DNA of 64,000 nucleotides, from NCBI RefSeq assembly GCF_004115215.2, contig NC_041751.1:33309958-33373957 (forward strand), in the 5' to 3' direction. The notes under the pieces were generated by a model that saw nothing but the letters and a program-made list of their open reading frames with translations, had not been told where the DNA came from and did no database searches. A program made the translations under genes and the position numbers. The stretch is from Ornithorhynchus anatinus (Eukaryota; Chordata; Mammalia; Monotremata; Ornithorhynchidae). This document shows, piece after piece, positions 10,681 through 22,175 of this stretch (the first letter of the stretch is position 1; every line of letters begins with the position of its first letter).

Positions 10681-10764
10681 CCGTGACTCTGAAAAACCGT
10701 TTTCATGGTAACGGATGTCGTCACTGTCCTAGAAGGAATGGCAGGGGGGCAGCCCGCGATCCGC

Positions 10765-11018
10765 TGAACCGAAATAGTGGAAAGAGCTCCTCATTCTGGC
10801 TCCTCCACTTGCATGCTATGTGTCCTTGGCCAAGGCGCCTAACTTCTTCCCGTCTCCGTTTCCTCACTTGCAAAAATAGGGGAAGAATCCCGTTCTCCTT
10901 CCCGTTTGAACTGCGAATTTCAAATGGAAAAGGGACCGTATCCAATCTCCTTGGAATGTATCTACTCTAGGGCTCAGTACGGTGCTTCGGCACACCGTTA
11001 AGTGTTTAACAAATACCT
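10765..11018 (+). mobile_element. Diverged Mon-1/MIR-type SINE
   Basis: Many substitutions, but the CTCCACTTGCATGCTATGTG and TAACAAATACC blocks remain. Repeated at 17293-17541. Confidence 0.65.
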
Positions 11019-11177
11019 CAGTTACTCTTCTTCTAAGACTCGTTAGCTGTCTCGAGTGAGAAAGAGAGGAGGAGCGAGGAGCGGGGAGACTTCACTCCTC
11101 CGCCCCAAGGCACTTAGGTACGGAGCCATATCCATAACCATAAAAATGCATTTATGCTAATGCCGGCCCCCTTCCAC

Positions 11178-11532
11178 ACTGTAAAATCATCGGGGACAGG
11201 GAACATGTCTACCCACTCCCTTACATTATACTCTCCCAAACTCTTAGTACAGTGCTCTGCACACAGTAAGCGCTCAATAAAGCGGCACAATCTAGTGGCT
11301 AGAGCAAGGGCCTTGGAATCAGAAGCACCTGAATTCTGAACCTTACTCGGCTTCTTGTCTGTTATGTGATGTTGGGTATTTGACTTAAATTCTCTGGGCC
11401 TCAGTTACCGTATCTGTAAAATGGGGATTAAGACTGTGAGCCCCATATGGGACAGGAACTGTGTCAACTTGTAACCACCTCAGCTCTTAGTACAGTGCCT
11501 GACGTAGAGTAAGTGTTTAACAAATACCGCAT
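11178..11532 (+). mobile_element. L2 3' end followed by SINE
   Basis: L2 tail to about 11281 (CTCAATAAA), then a SINE. The same SINE is cut at 17880 by the deletion that made pseudogene 4. Confidence 0.75.
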
Positions 11533-11617
11533 TTACTATAATCATTAATATATATATATATGGTTGACTGATGGACTTGCCCTGTGCAAAGATGCGAGGT
11601 GAGCTTCGTGGGGGATA

Positions 11618-11877
11618 AATAACTGTGGCATTTGTTAAGCACTTACTCTGTGCCAGGCACCGTCCTGAGCTCCGGGGGAGAGGCAAGGTAATCGGATTGG
11701 ACGTAGTCCCTGTCCCACGTAGGGCTCACAGCCTTAACCCCCATTTTACAGATGAGGGAACTGAGGTCCTGAGTAGTTGAATGACTAGCCCAAGGTCACA
11801 CAGTAGACAAGGGGTGGAACCCAGGTCCTACTGACCCCCAGGTCCATGCTCTATCCGCTAGGCCTTGCTGCTTCTCT
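11618..11877 (-). mobile_element. Mon-1/MIR-type SINE
   Basis: Complete reversed copy upstream of the gene 3 promoter; corresponds to 4740-5008 and 70-342. Confidence 0.78.
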
Positions 11878-11959
11878 ATGAAGCATTGACGAAGCCCTTC
11901 TCTAGAAGGTGAACTCTGACGGGTCGATCACGTCGGAAGGACAAGCTCTGGGGCCGCCT

Positions 11960-12203
11960 AATCCCGGATTGGCGGGCCGCAGGGAGGGGAGTCTGGGCAT
12001 TTCCGGAGAAATCCCAATCTGACTGTCAGAGTGGATCGGCGCTCAGCAAGTCACTTATGCACTCCTTCATGGACACACGCTAATCATTCCCTGAGGGAGG
12101 GGAGAGGCAAGGAAAGCGGCTGATAAATGCCGCCTCGGTCTTGTTCTGCCCGAGTCTGACTGCCCGGCGCTGCCCTCCCAGCCAGCACGAGCGATGGAGA
12201 AGG
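11960..12203 (+). promoter_or_regulatory. Candidate promoter and noncoding exon 1 of V1R gene 3
   Basis: TAATCA at 12081-12086, TCCCTGAGGGA at 12088-12098, GATAAAT near 12122, leader ATG at 12194, donor GTGAGT at 12204. Nearly the same as the gene 2 copy. Confidence 0.68.
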
Positions 12204-12425
12204 GTGAGTAGGATAAATCTGCCTCTCTGTCAGTGAAGGTTTGGGGTCGGACTCTGAATTTCATTCGTTCGATCGTTATTTATTGAGCGCTTACTGTGTG
12301 CAGAGCACTGTACATAGGTATAGGTAGGTATAGGTAGAAACAATCCCTACCCAAAAATGGGTGACGGGGGAGGACTCATTGCCTGGTTCTGTGTGTTACC
12401 GGGGATTCGTTGACTTTGGGATCAT

Positions 12426-12692
12426 GAGAAGCAGTGTGATACAATAGATAGAGCGCAGGCCTGGTAGTCAGAAGAACCTGGGTTCTAATCCTAGCTCTGC
12501 CACTTTGCTGTGTGAACGTGGGCAAAGTCACTTAGCTCCTCTGGGCCTCAGTTACCTCACCTGTAAAATGGGGATGAAGAATCTGGGCCTAATATAAAAA
12601 AGGATATTGTGTCTAGCCTGACAAATTCGTATCTACCCCAGGGCTGAGTACAGTGCTTGGCAATTACTAAGTGCTTAACAAATACCACGCTT
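12426..12692 (+). mobile_element. Mon-1/MIR-type SINE (SINE A of gene 3 intron)
   Basis: Equivalent of 5568-5838. Confidence 0.82.
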
Positions 12693-12989
12693 ATCATCAT
12701 GATTATTGATGATTGATTAGGATATTTATTAAACTTTCATGACGCCCCGGACACTGGGCCCTGGGCACAAGAGGAGGCAAAAATGAAGAAATCAGTTACG
12801 GTCTCTCAGAATCTAAGTGGCGGGAAGGACAAATAAAGACAACGGGAATTAGTGGCCTACAACGGGACCTATTAAAGATGGAAAACTTCAGAGCATTAAA
12901 TAGGCAAACATGCATTAGAATGAGCAGATTTCATCCCCCCCACTACACCCACCCAATCTTGGCCTGACCCTCTATATCCCAGTCTCATC

Positions 12990-13245
12990 GAGAAGCAGCA
13001 TGGCTTTCTGGAAAGATCCCGGGCTTGGGAATCGGAGATTGTGAGTTCTAATCCCAGATCTGCCACCTGTCAGCTGTGTGACTTTGGGCAAGTCACTCAA
13101 CCTCTCGATGCCTCAGTTACCTCATCTGTAAAATGGGGACTAAGGCCGTGAGCCCCATGTGGGACAACCTGATAACCTGGTATCTAACCCGGTGCTTAGA
13201 CCAGTACTTGGCACATAGTAAGCGCTTAACAAATACCATCATTAT
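12990..13245 (+). mobile_element. Mon-1/MIR-type SINE (SINE B of gene 3 intron)
   Basis: Equivalent of 6131-6383. Confidence 0.82.
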
Positions 13246-14147
13246 TATTATTACTGTGGGCAGGGAATGGGTCTGTTATATTGTACTCTCGCAAGCACTT
13301 TAGTACAGGGCTGTGCACACAGTAAATGCTCAGGAAAAACAATAGAGAAGCAGCATGGTCTAGTGTTCCCGTGGGCCGAGAACTGTACTAAGCGCTTGGG
13401 AGAGCAAACTACAACAGAGTAGGTAGACGTGTTCCCTGCCCTTAAGGATAGTAAAGTCAGTAGGAGTGCAGTTTTGTCTTAATGACGATATCATCCTCCC
13501 GGAGGCAGCGGCATGTAGCACGGACCAAGGAAGGGAAGAAGCTGGAGTCTAGAAGACCGATGAGGAGTCCGATATAATCGACTAGCCATGATGAGACGAG
13601 AGATGGTTCATTCTGGTAATGGTTAGGGCAGAGAGGAAGGAGTTTATCTGAGAGTCGCGTAGGAATAACCAGCCAAATTTAGCAGTGAGATTGAATGAGA
13701 GAGCTGAAGGATACGTGGGAGTAGAGGATAAAACTCTGGTGAGGGACTTTTAGCATAAGTGGGTTGATGGTGGAAGTTAGAAGGGCAAGGTTTTCCAGCC
13801 CTTCCTTCCAAATCTGGGATAAACTAACAGTGCTTGAGTGAGGACCATTACAAGTCAGACAGACTATGTGGACTTTTGATGTGAATTAATTCGACCCGGA
13901 GTCAGATTTCTGAGGGTCAGATATAATATATGATATAATATGTAATATCCAACTATCTCTATCGACAACATATATATAAAACAACCTTGTATTTAATATA
14001 TGTAATGTCCTAATACCTATATCTTCATGAAGTCTCCTCTCTCTTTCTATCTCTCTCTCACTCTCCAACAATCCCTCCTCCTCTCAGTTCTTCCCTGCAG
14101 GTCGCTCTGTAGACGCCTCCTTTAACTCACACTGAGAATTCATATCG

Positions 14148-15074
14148 ATGGGCGACGCTCGGCTCTCCTTTGGGATTGTGATGCTGTTACAGACCGGCAC
14201 CGGGCTTTCCGTGAATGCCTTCCTCCTCCTGTTTTATGCCCGTGTGATCTCCACCAGCCACAGGCTCAGCTCCTCTGACCTGATCCAGGCCCAACTGCCC
14301 TTGGCCAACATCGTCATCCTCCTCACGGGGGGCGTCCCCCACACTCTGTCATTCTGTGAGTTAAGAATTTTCCTGGACGACGTTCTATGCAAACTAACCA
14401 TTTATCTTTATCGAGTGGCCCGGGGCCTTGCCATCTGCACCGTCTGCCTCCTGAGTGTCTTTCAGGCCATCACCATCAGCCCCAGCACTTCCCAGTGGGC
14501 CCGGTTCAAAGCCAAATTGCCCAAGTGCTTCCTCCCTGCCTGTATCCTCTCCTGGGTCCTCAATCTGCTGATTAATGTTGGTATACCTGTGTACACAAAA
14601 GGCCCCACGAACACCACTTTTCAGGCCACCTATGATCTTAAGTATTGTTCAGTGGCTCCTATCAGTACAGCAATCATGTTGGTGAATACTATTCTGTACT
14701 CTGCCTCGGATCTGTCCTTCGTGGGGCTCATGAGCTTGGCCAGCGGTTACATGGTGTTTGTCCTGCACAGGCACCACCGGCGGGTCCGGCACCTCCACGG
14801 ACCCGACCGCTCCCCCGGGGCGATGCCCGAGGTCCGAGCGGCCAAGAGAGTCGTCGCCCTGGCCACCCTCTTTGTCCTCCTGTATGGGCGACAGTCTGTT
14901 ATGCTGAGTATTTTGCTGAACGGGAAAGGGTACTCACTTATTCTGTTAAATAGTCACCACGTTTGGTCCTTCACCTTCTCGGTTTTTAGTCCGTTCCTGA
15001 TGATTTGCAGTGACCAGAGAGTGAGATCATTCTGGAAAAGGGAATCGGCTATTTCCAACCTGGATCCCTCCTAG
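14148..15074 (+). CDS. V1R gene 3, intact vomeronasal type-1 receptor, mosaic (group A)
   Basis: 308 residues with every family landmark: LSVFQAITISP, Cys81, Cys167, and sequon NTT at 155-157. The protein is a patchwork. Residues 1 to about 128 and the last 20 follow gene 2 (MGDARLSFG, LIQAQLPLAN, AISNLDPS). Roughly residues 130-260 follow gene 1 (ILSWVLNLLINVG, NTTFQATYDLKYC, HGPDRSPGAMPEVR, ATLFVLLYGRQS). Flanking DNA matches gene 2, including a shared SINE, so a conversion tract copied from a gene 1-like donor is the simplest reading. The acceptor ends at 14100, 47 nt before the ATG; the candidate first exon ends at 12203. Confidence 0.97.
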   Translation: MGDARLSFGIVMLLQTGTGLSVNAFLLLFYARVISTSHRLSSSDLIQAQLPLANIVILLTGGVPHTLSFCELRIFLDDVLCKLTIYLYRVARGLAICTVCLLSVFQAITISPSTSQWARFKAKLPKCFLPACILSWVLNLLINVGIPVYTKGPTNTTFQATYDLKYCSVAPISTAIMLVNTILYSASDLSFVGLMSLASGYMVFVLHRHHRRVRHLHGPDRSPGAMPEVRAAKRVVALATLFVLLYGRQSVMLSILLNGKGYSLILLNSHHVWSFTFSVFSPFLMICSDQRVRSFWKRESAISNLDPS

Positions 15075-15145
15075 GATCCCAGGAAAGTCAGCCACTCTTC
15101 CCCAGAGGCCCAGAGCGAGAGCGATCCATAGGCCAGAAAGATATC

Positions 15146-15327
15146 ACAGCTCTGCCACTTGTCGGCTGTGTGACTGTGGGCAAGTCACTTCACTTCTCCG
15201 TGCCCCAGTGACCTCTTCTGTCAAATGGGGATTAAAACTGTGAGCCCCACGTGGGACAACCTGTTCACCTTGCATCCCCCAGCGCTTAGAACAGCGCTTT
15301 GCACATAGTAAGCACTTAGCAAATACC
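15146..15327 (+). mobile_element. 5'-truncated SINE after gene 3
   Basis: The same insertion as 8284-8465. Confidence 0.85.
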
Positions 15328-15957
15328 AACCTTATATTACAGAAGTGCCCATTGTCCCGAGACACTCACCACACTCCAGTCCCTAGTCCCCCCTGAGACT
15401 AAGGGGTGATGTAGGTGTTTCTCAGCAGTGGTTCAGCTCTCCCCTCAGGGTAAGCCCCGAACCAAAGCAGAGCACGGGACAACCATAGATCTCCCACAGG
15501 CCTCTGGACTTTTGACCCTTAATTCTAAGGCCACTTCCACTTCTGAGATTTAACGGTGTTTTTCGGGCAAAAAATGTTTTATGCTAGGAGGTAGACTGTA
15601 GGTTCAAAGTGAATAATTGGTGGAAATGTTCTCCCGGGACTGCCAGTGAATGAGATGGGGAAGTCAGAAGGAGAGCTAGGGCAAGGAAAAGGGACTGAAA
15701 AAGAGGCAGAGAGGTAGGGAAAGACAGAGGCAAAGAGATGAAACGAAAGAGCAGAGAATGAAGCTGAATTGAACATTTCCCAAATTTTTCCTTTGGAAAG
15801 ATCACTGCTCCCTATAACCCGGAGTGCCTATACTATCCTCACGAGAAAGGAAAAGAGAAACGGAACGTGGAGGAAAAAATGGTTGAAGGGTGAAGGTCAT
15901 TTAGATTAGGGAGAACTCTAAATACTACCATTAGTATTGTAAATGATGCAGTTATTG

Positions 15958-16183
15958 GCGAGTAACGTGGACTCAAGGAAAGAGCACAGGCCTGGGAGTC
16001 AGAGGACCTGGGTTCTAGTCCCGCCTCTGCCACTTGTCTGCTGTGTGACCTTGAGAAAGCATTTAGTTTCTCTATTCCTCAGTTACCCAGTGGACCACAT
16101 GGACTGTGTCCAACGTGATTATCTTCAATCCACTCCAGTGCTTAGTTCGGTGCCTGGCACACTGTAAGTGCTTAACACATGCC
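15958..16183 (+). mobile_element. SINE in gene 3 flank with internal deletion
   Basis: Equivalent of 9090-9350, missing about 35 bases after CTCAGTTACC. Confidence 0.78.
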
Positions 16184-16875
16184 AAAAAAAAGGCTCAGAG
16201 TGGCCAGCGATTGGGAGAGTAGACTATAACAAGAGGCAGACACATTCCCTGTATAAAGTGAGCTTATTCTTTAGAGCAGGGAAGACAGATATTAATCGAC
16301 GCATAAATGACTGATATGTTCAAAGGGGGTGTGGGGCAGGGAAAGGGGCAGAAGAAAGGGAGAAAGTGAGGGTGAAGCAGAAGGGGGTGGGAGAAGAGGA
16401 AAGGGAGGGAGGGTGGGGGGCGGTTCAGGTTCTTCCCCATCTGCTGGAGGCAGAAAATGACCTGCGGTTGAAGGTGGGGGAAATGGTAAGAGTTTGCCCA
16501 AAGATCATCAAGAACCCATTGGCTAGTCAAGAAAATGACATAGACGATGGGGACAACGGATCCAGGTTTGATTCAGTCAGTCAGCCAGTCAATCAGTTGT
16601 ATTTATTAAGCGCTTACTGTGCACAGGGCACTGTGGTAAGTGCTTGGGAGAGTACAATGGAACAATAAACGGACACCCTCCCTGCCCACAACAAGCTTCA
16701 TGGTTCCTTCTGTCATCTAGTCAGCTACCTTGCTCTCCCTCATTCCACCCAGTGCTCCCAGTTTGGGTTCTTTTTTTTCCTCAACTGATTTCACAATTGA
16801 TAAAAATCAAAGAACAAACAGCAGAGTCCTGTATCCCCTGATCTCTCCTCTGAAGCCAAACCCTGCGAACACAGA

Positions 16876-16922
16876 GTTTCCATAGTGCAGTGGTTATCAC
16901 GTTTGCCTAGCACGCGAAAGGT
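16876..16922 (+). pseudogene. tRNA-Val-like 5' half, copy in unit 4
   Basis: Same sequence as the unit 3 copy. A fourth copy is cut by the left window edge (1-16 match its anticodon-arm end). Confidence 0.65.
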
Positions 16923-16982
16923 AACGGGGCAGAAAGACGTTTTGGTTCACCGACCTAAAGCTTTTCCCAAATAACAACAACA

Positions 16983-17205
16983 GTGATAATAATGATAGCG
17001 GTATGTGTCAAACGCTTCCTATGTGCCGGGCACCGTACTAAGTGCCGGGGGAGATACAAGATCATCGAGTTGGACATGGTCCCTGTCCCACATGGAGCTC
17101 ACAGTGTTGATCTCCATTTTACAGATAAGGAAACTGAGACACAGAGAAGTAAAATGACTGGCCCAGGTTCACACATGAGACAAGTGGCAGTTCACCGTCC
17201 ACCCC
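16983..17205 (-). mobile_element. SINE, reversed, truncated
   Basis: Equivalent of 10455-10680. Confidence 0.75.
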
Positions 17206-17292
17206 GTGACTCTGAAAAACCGTTTTCGTGGTAACGGATGTCGTCACTGTCCTAGAAGGAATGGCAGGGGGGCAGCCCGCGATCTGCTGAAC

Positions 17293-17541
17293 CGAAATAG
17301 TGGAAAGAGCTCCTCATTCTGGCTCCTCCACTTGCATGCTATGTGTCCTTGGCCAAGGCGCCTATCTTCTTCGCGCCTCAGTTTCCTCACTTGCAAAAAT
17401 AGGGGAAGAATCCCATTCTCCCTCCCGTTTGAACTGCGAATTTCAAATGGAACAGGGACCGTATCCAATCTCTTTGTAGTGTATCTACTCTAGGGCTCAG
17501 TTCAGTGTTTTGGCACACCGTTAAGTGTTTAACAAATACCA
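17293..17541 (+). mobile_element. Diverged Mon-1/MIR-type SINE
   Basis: Equivalent of 10765-11018. Confidence 0.65.
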
Positions 17542-17699
17542 CAGTTACTCTTCTTCTAAGACTCGTTAGCTGTCTCGAGTGAGAAAGAGAGGAGGAGCGA
17601 GGAGCGGGGAGACTTCACTCCTCCGCCCCAAGGCACTTATGTACATAGCCATATCCATAACCATAATAATTCATTTATGCTAATGCCGGCCCCCCTTCC

Positions 17700-17880
17700 A
17701 CACTGTAAAATCATTGGGGACAGGGACCATGTATACCCACTCCCAAACTCTTAGTACAGTGCTCTGCACACAGTAAGTGCTCAATAAAGCGGCACGGTCT
17801 AGTGGCTAGAGCAAGGGCCTTGGAATCAGAAGCACCTGGATTCTGCACCTTACTCGGCTGCTTGTCGGTTATGTGATGTT
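17700..17880 (+). mobile_element. L2 end and SINE cut by deletion
   Basis: L2 tail to about 17788, then a SINE that stops abruptly at GTGATGTT, where receptor sequence begins. Confidence 0.8.
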
Positions 17881-18137
17881 GGGCGATGCCCGAGGTCCGA
17901 GCGGCCAAGACATTCGTCGCCCTGGCCACCCTCTTTGTCCTCCTCTATGGGAGACAGTCAGTCATGTTAAGTATTTTGCTGAATGTGAAAGGGTACTCAC
18001 TTAGTGTGTAAAATGGTCACCTGATTTGGTCGTTCAGCTTCTCCGTTTTCAGTCCGTTCCTGATTATTTGCAGTGACCAGAGAGTGAGATCATTCTGGAA
18101 AAGGGAATCAGCTATTTCCAACCTGGATCCCTCCTAG
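17881..18137 (+). pseudogene. V1R fragment 4, C-terminal 84 codons of a group A receptor
   Basis: Reads in frame as MPEVRAAK...LFVLLYGRQS through SDQRVRSFWK to the normal stop, matching residues 226-308 of gene 3. It has an internal TAA at 18009-18011, where gene 3 has a Leu codon. The sequence left of 17881 is the middle of a SINE, and in unit 3 that same SINE lies about 3.4 kb upstream of the matching receptor position. One deletion therefore removed the promoter, intron and first three quarters of the gene. The normal 3' flank follows. It is non-functional. Confidence 0.93.
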
Positions 18138-18832
18138 GATCCCAGGAAAGTCTCCCGTTCTTCCCCAGAGGCCTAGAGCTTGAGTGACCCATAGGGCAGA
18201 TAGATATTGAAGAAGTGCCCTGTATCTTGAGAGACTCATCACATTCCAGTAGCGAGTCCTTCCTGACACTAAGGGGTGATGTAGGTGTTTCTCAGCAGTG
18301 GCCCAGCCTTCCCCTCAGGGTAAGCACCCAACGAAGGCAGAGCACGGGACAACCATAGATCTCCCATAGGCCTCTGGACATTTGACCCTTAATTCTAAGG
18401 CAGGTTCCACTTCTGAGACTTAATATGTTTTTTAGGCAAAAGATGTTCTATACTATAAGGTAGACTGGAGGTTTGAAATGAATAACTGATGGAAGGTTTC
18501 TACCAAGGCAGCTAGTGAGTGATAAGGGGAAGCCAAAAGGACAGCTAAAGTAAGGAAAAGAGAATGAAAAAGAGGAAGAGCGACAGAGAAAGACAGAGGC
18601 AAAGAGAAAGAGAGAAAGAAAGGGTGGAAAATGAAGCTCAATTGATCATTTTGTCCTGAATTTTTCCTTTTGAAAGATCATTGCTTTTTATCACCTGGAG
18701 TACCCTCAGGAGAAGGGAGAAGATAAATGAAACTGTGGAGGAAAGAAATGGTTGAAAGGTGAAGTTCATTTGGATTAAGGAGGAATGTAAAGCTATCCTT
18801 GTTAGTGTAAATAATATAATTATCGAGGATCA

Positions 18833-19148
18833 GTGTCGTCTAATGGAAAGAGCACAGGCCTGGGAGTCAGAGGAGTCCGTCAAGTGGTGGGTCCGGGATT
18901 ATAAATCAGGTCTTTCTGACTCCTATGCTCTTGGGGTGGATACAAGCAGATAGGGTTGGACACAATCTCTGTCCCATGTGGGGCTCATAGTCTCAATCCC
19001 CATCTTATAAATGAAGTAACTGAGGCACAGAGAGGTGAAGTAACTTTCCCAAGGTCACACAGCTGACAAGGGGCAGAATCGGGATTAGAACCCATGCCCC
19101 TCCGACTGCCAGGTCCATGCTCTTTCCACTATGCCATACTGCTTCTCT
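18833..19148. mobile_element. Two partial SINEs in opposite orientation
   Basis: A forward head (18833-18890) meets a reversed copy (about 18890-19148) ending at CTGCTTCTC. Confidence 0.7.
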
Positions 19149-19635
19149 AATTTCTATTCCTGTTAACTCTCAGTTAAGACTAGAGGATGCTCTGGATAAA
19201 CAACCTGGAGAAAGGGAGGGGGAGAGAGAGGGAGACAGAGAGAGAAGAGGGGGTTTTATTGTAATAAGTGTACCGACGCTCACAGATTTTACCCCGGGTT
19301 AAAAAATTCACCTTAAAAAATATTCTTTCATGTAATGGGCCAGACATGATCACCATCAATTTATCCCAATTCTGAAAGAAAGGGTTAGAAACCTTCCCCT
19401 CCTAACTTTCCCCTTTCCTTAAAAAACACCATCATGCTCTCTGTCCCAACCTTGGTATTACCCTCAGCGCCTCGCAGTCTTTCAGCTCTCACTCTTTCTA
19501 CCATTAATCCTGCCATTTCTCCCTCCGCATCTTCCAGATCCTCACCTTCTGCTGCACCCCATCACTCTGGCTCTGGTAAAAGTGCTGGTCACATCAAGAC
19601 TAATAGCCATACAATAGCGGTTCCCTCTTCTTTTT
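19149..19635. other. Unassigned sequence
   Basis: Purine-rich (GA)n stretch near 19205-19252, then about 380 bases in which I see no gene or clear repeat; the right part may be old L2 coding remnant. Confidence 0.4.
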
Positions 19636-20212
19636 AGACTGTGAACCCCATGTGGGACAGGAACTGTGTCTCATCTGGTTACCTTGTGTCTACTCAAGCG
19701 TTTATAACAGTGTTTGGCAAGAGTAAGTGCTTAACAAATATAATGATGACGATGATGATAATAATAATAAAAAATAATAGACTACGACATCAGCCTCCTA
19801 AGTGATCATCCAGGCTCCAGCCTCTCTCTACTACAATCTATATTCACACTACTGCCCCCAGTCTTTAATAACTCCTATTATGAGTCACTAATTCCTGTTT
19901 TCTCTATATCCCTCCTCCGCCATCTAGATTTTGAGCCACTTGAGGGACAGGGATCGGGTCTCACTTCTTCATTTTTACTTCCCCTCGGGTTTAGCCCAGT
20001 GTTCAGTCTATTGTGGATGCTTAATACACATCATAAGTGATAACTGTGATTATAATAATTCATTCATTCATTCAGTAGTATTTATTGAGCGCTTACTATG
20101 TGCAGAGCACTGTACTAAGCGCTTGGAATGTACAAATCGGCAGCAGATAGAGACAGTCCCTGCCCATTGACGGGCTCACAGTCTAATCGACGGGTTTACA
20201 GTCTAATCGACG
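19636..20212. mobile_element. SINE tail, L2 body remnant and reversed L2 end
   Basis: SINE 3' part to about 19775 with an ATG/ATA-rich tail, forward L2-like sequence 19780-20040, then a reversed young L2 tail 20055-20212 with a short doubled TTTACAGTCTAATCGACGG. Confidence 0.65.
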
Positions 20213-20213
20213 G

Positions 20214-20799
20214 CAAGAAGCAGCACGGTGTAGTGGATAGAGCCCGGGCCTGGGAATCCGAAGGTCACGAGTTTTAATTCTAGCTCCGCCACTTGTCCGC
20301 TGTGTGAACTTGGACAAGCCACTTTGCTTCTCTGTGCCTCAGTTACCTCATCGATAAAATGGGAATTGAGACTGTGAGTCCCATGGAGGACGTGGGCTGT
20401 GTCCAACCCAAGTTGCTTGTAATAATAATAATAATGTTGGTATTTGTTAAGCACTTACTCTGTGCCAAACACTGTTCTAAGCACAGGAGTTAGATACAAG
20501 GGAATCAGGTTGTCCCACGTGGGGCTCACAGTCTTTATCCCCGTTTTACAGATAATAATGATGATGGTACTTGTTAAGCGCTTACTATGTGCCAAGCAGT
20601 GTTCTAAGAGCCGAGGTAGACAAAAGGTTTTCAGATTGTCCCACGTGGGGCTCACAGTCTTAATCCCCATTTTACAAATGAGGCAACTGAGGCACAGAGA
20701 AGTTAAGTGATTTGCCCAAGGTCACATGGCAGACAAGTGGCAGAGCCGGGATTAGAACCCACGACCTGGGCTCTTGCCACTAGGCCGTGCTGCTTCTCG
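20214..20799. mobile_element. Three nested or abutting SINEs
   Basis: Forward SINE 20214-20420, reversed partial SINE 20421-20553, reversed SINE 20554-20799 ending at CTGCTTCTC. Confidence 0.78.
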
Positions 20800-20923
20800 A
20801 TGTTAACAAATCTCCCACAGTGCACCGATTCCAGAACACAGATCTTGTCTCCCGGTGTGTCTTTCTTATTTAGACTCTGACCCTGAAACCGCACTGACAG
20901 AGGCGTGGCTTTATCGTATTCAC

Positions 20924-21150
20924 CCATCTCCATCGCTTGGCTGGCAGGGAGGGAAGATCATAGGCAGATTCTAGGAGGACGAGGCCGAGGCAGCTTTTCT
21001 CAGCTGCTTCCCTCATCTCTCCCCTCCCTCGGAAAGTGTGTGTAGGAGAGAAAGCGAGAGACAGAGTCCGAACTGCTGAACACCAATCCACTCTGACACT
21101 TGACCTGGTATTTCTCTGGAAATACCCAGACTCCCTTCCCTGCTGCCCAT
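20924..21150 (-). promoter_or_regulatory. Orphan V1R-type promoter and exon 1, minus strand
   Basis: Read on the minus strand it matches the V1R cassette: GAGGGAGGGG block, leader with ATG at 20933, donor GTGAAT at 20923. The TAATCA site is degenerate. No V1R lies leftward on the minus strand before the group A units, which face the other way, so the cassette has lost its gene or never had one. Confidence 0.6.
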
Positions 21151-21377
21151 CAGTCAGGGACTAAATTGTTCCATAATCTTTCCCCCCGGTAGCTGCAGTG
21201 CTAATTACCCCTCAGAGGTGGCCAAGGAGAGATATGGCAATATTAGAGCCACATGTTCTAGGCGTTGAAATGATTCACATGGAAAAGGCTCTCCTCAACA
21301 GGCTAGTAGAAAGCTCTCAGCTAAAAAGGGAGGCAACTTCCAAGCTCGGCCTTGGTGACAGTGTTTGAGCAACGACC

Positions 21378-22175
21378 TCATTCATTCATTCAGTTGTATT
21401 TTTTGAGCGCTTACTGTGTGCAGAGTACTGTGCTAAGCATTTGGAAAGTACAATTCAGCAATAAAGAGAGACTATTCCTGCCCACAATGGGCTCACAGTC
21501 TAGAAACAAGTAAACAGGCATCAATATAAATAAATAGAATTATAGATGTATACGCATCAAAACAAGTAAATGGGCATTAATATAAATAAATACAATTGTA
21601 GACATTTACACAGGTACACAAGTGCTGTGGATGGGGAACTAGAGCAAAGCGAGCGAGTCAGGGAGATGGGGAGGGGAGGGGGAGCTGAGGAAAAGGGGAC
21701 TTAGTCTGGATGGGAAGTGACAACGAGGTGAATTCTCTGGCCTGTCACAGACCAGTTTGGAGGTCCTCTCCAGACCATCAGCTCCTTTTGGAATACTCTC
21801 ACAAACGCTCAGTACGGTGTTATGCAGACTGTAAGTGCTCAATAAATACCACTGACGGACTGAACAGTTCCTATCCGGATCACCCATGAGGCTGATCTAT
21901 GTACTCTGTCCATCAATCAGTCAATCGATCAATAGAATTGACGGAGAATATACTGTGTCCAGAGCCCTGTTGCCAGCACTTTGGAGAGTATAATTGAATT
22001 AGAAGACATGCTACCCGACCACAAGAACCTTAAAACTTTCTGTGCAGATTCATCAATCACATTTATTGAGCGCTACTGTGTGCAGAGCACTGTATTAAGC
22101 ACTTGGGAGAGCACAGTGCGGCAATAAACGGACACGTTCCCTGCCCACAACGAGCTTACAGTCTACAGATGAGCT
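21378..22175. mobile_element. Run of L2 3' fragments
   Basis: Reversed L2 21378-21740, forward tail 21788-21870, reversed pieces 21905-22045 and 22048-22175. Lies just upstream of the orphan cassette. Confidence 0.7.

Larger units (their letters stand above)
10353..16875 (+). repeat. Group A tandem unit 3 (carries gene 3)
   Basis: Closest to unit 2 but with about 0.9 kb extra near 10700-11600 (two SINEs and an L2 end), which is shared with unit 4. Confidence 0.85.
16876..18830 (+). repeat. Group A tandem unit 4, internally deleted
   Basis: Positions 16876-17880 match the start of unit 3 almost base for base; the sequence then jumps to the 3' end of the receptor (17881) and its 3' flank. The 3' flank (18138-18830) lacks the SINE found in units 2 and 3. 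Confidence 0.85.
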
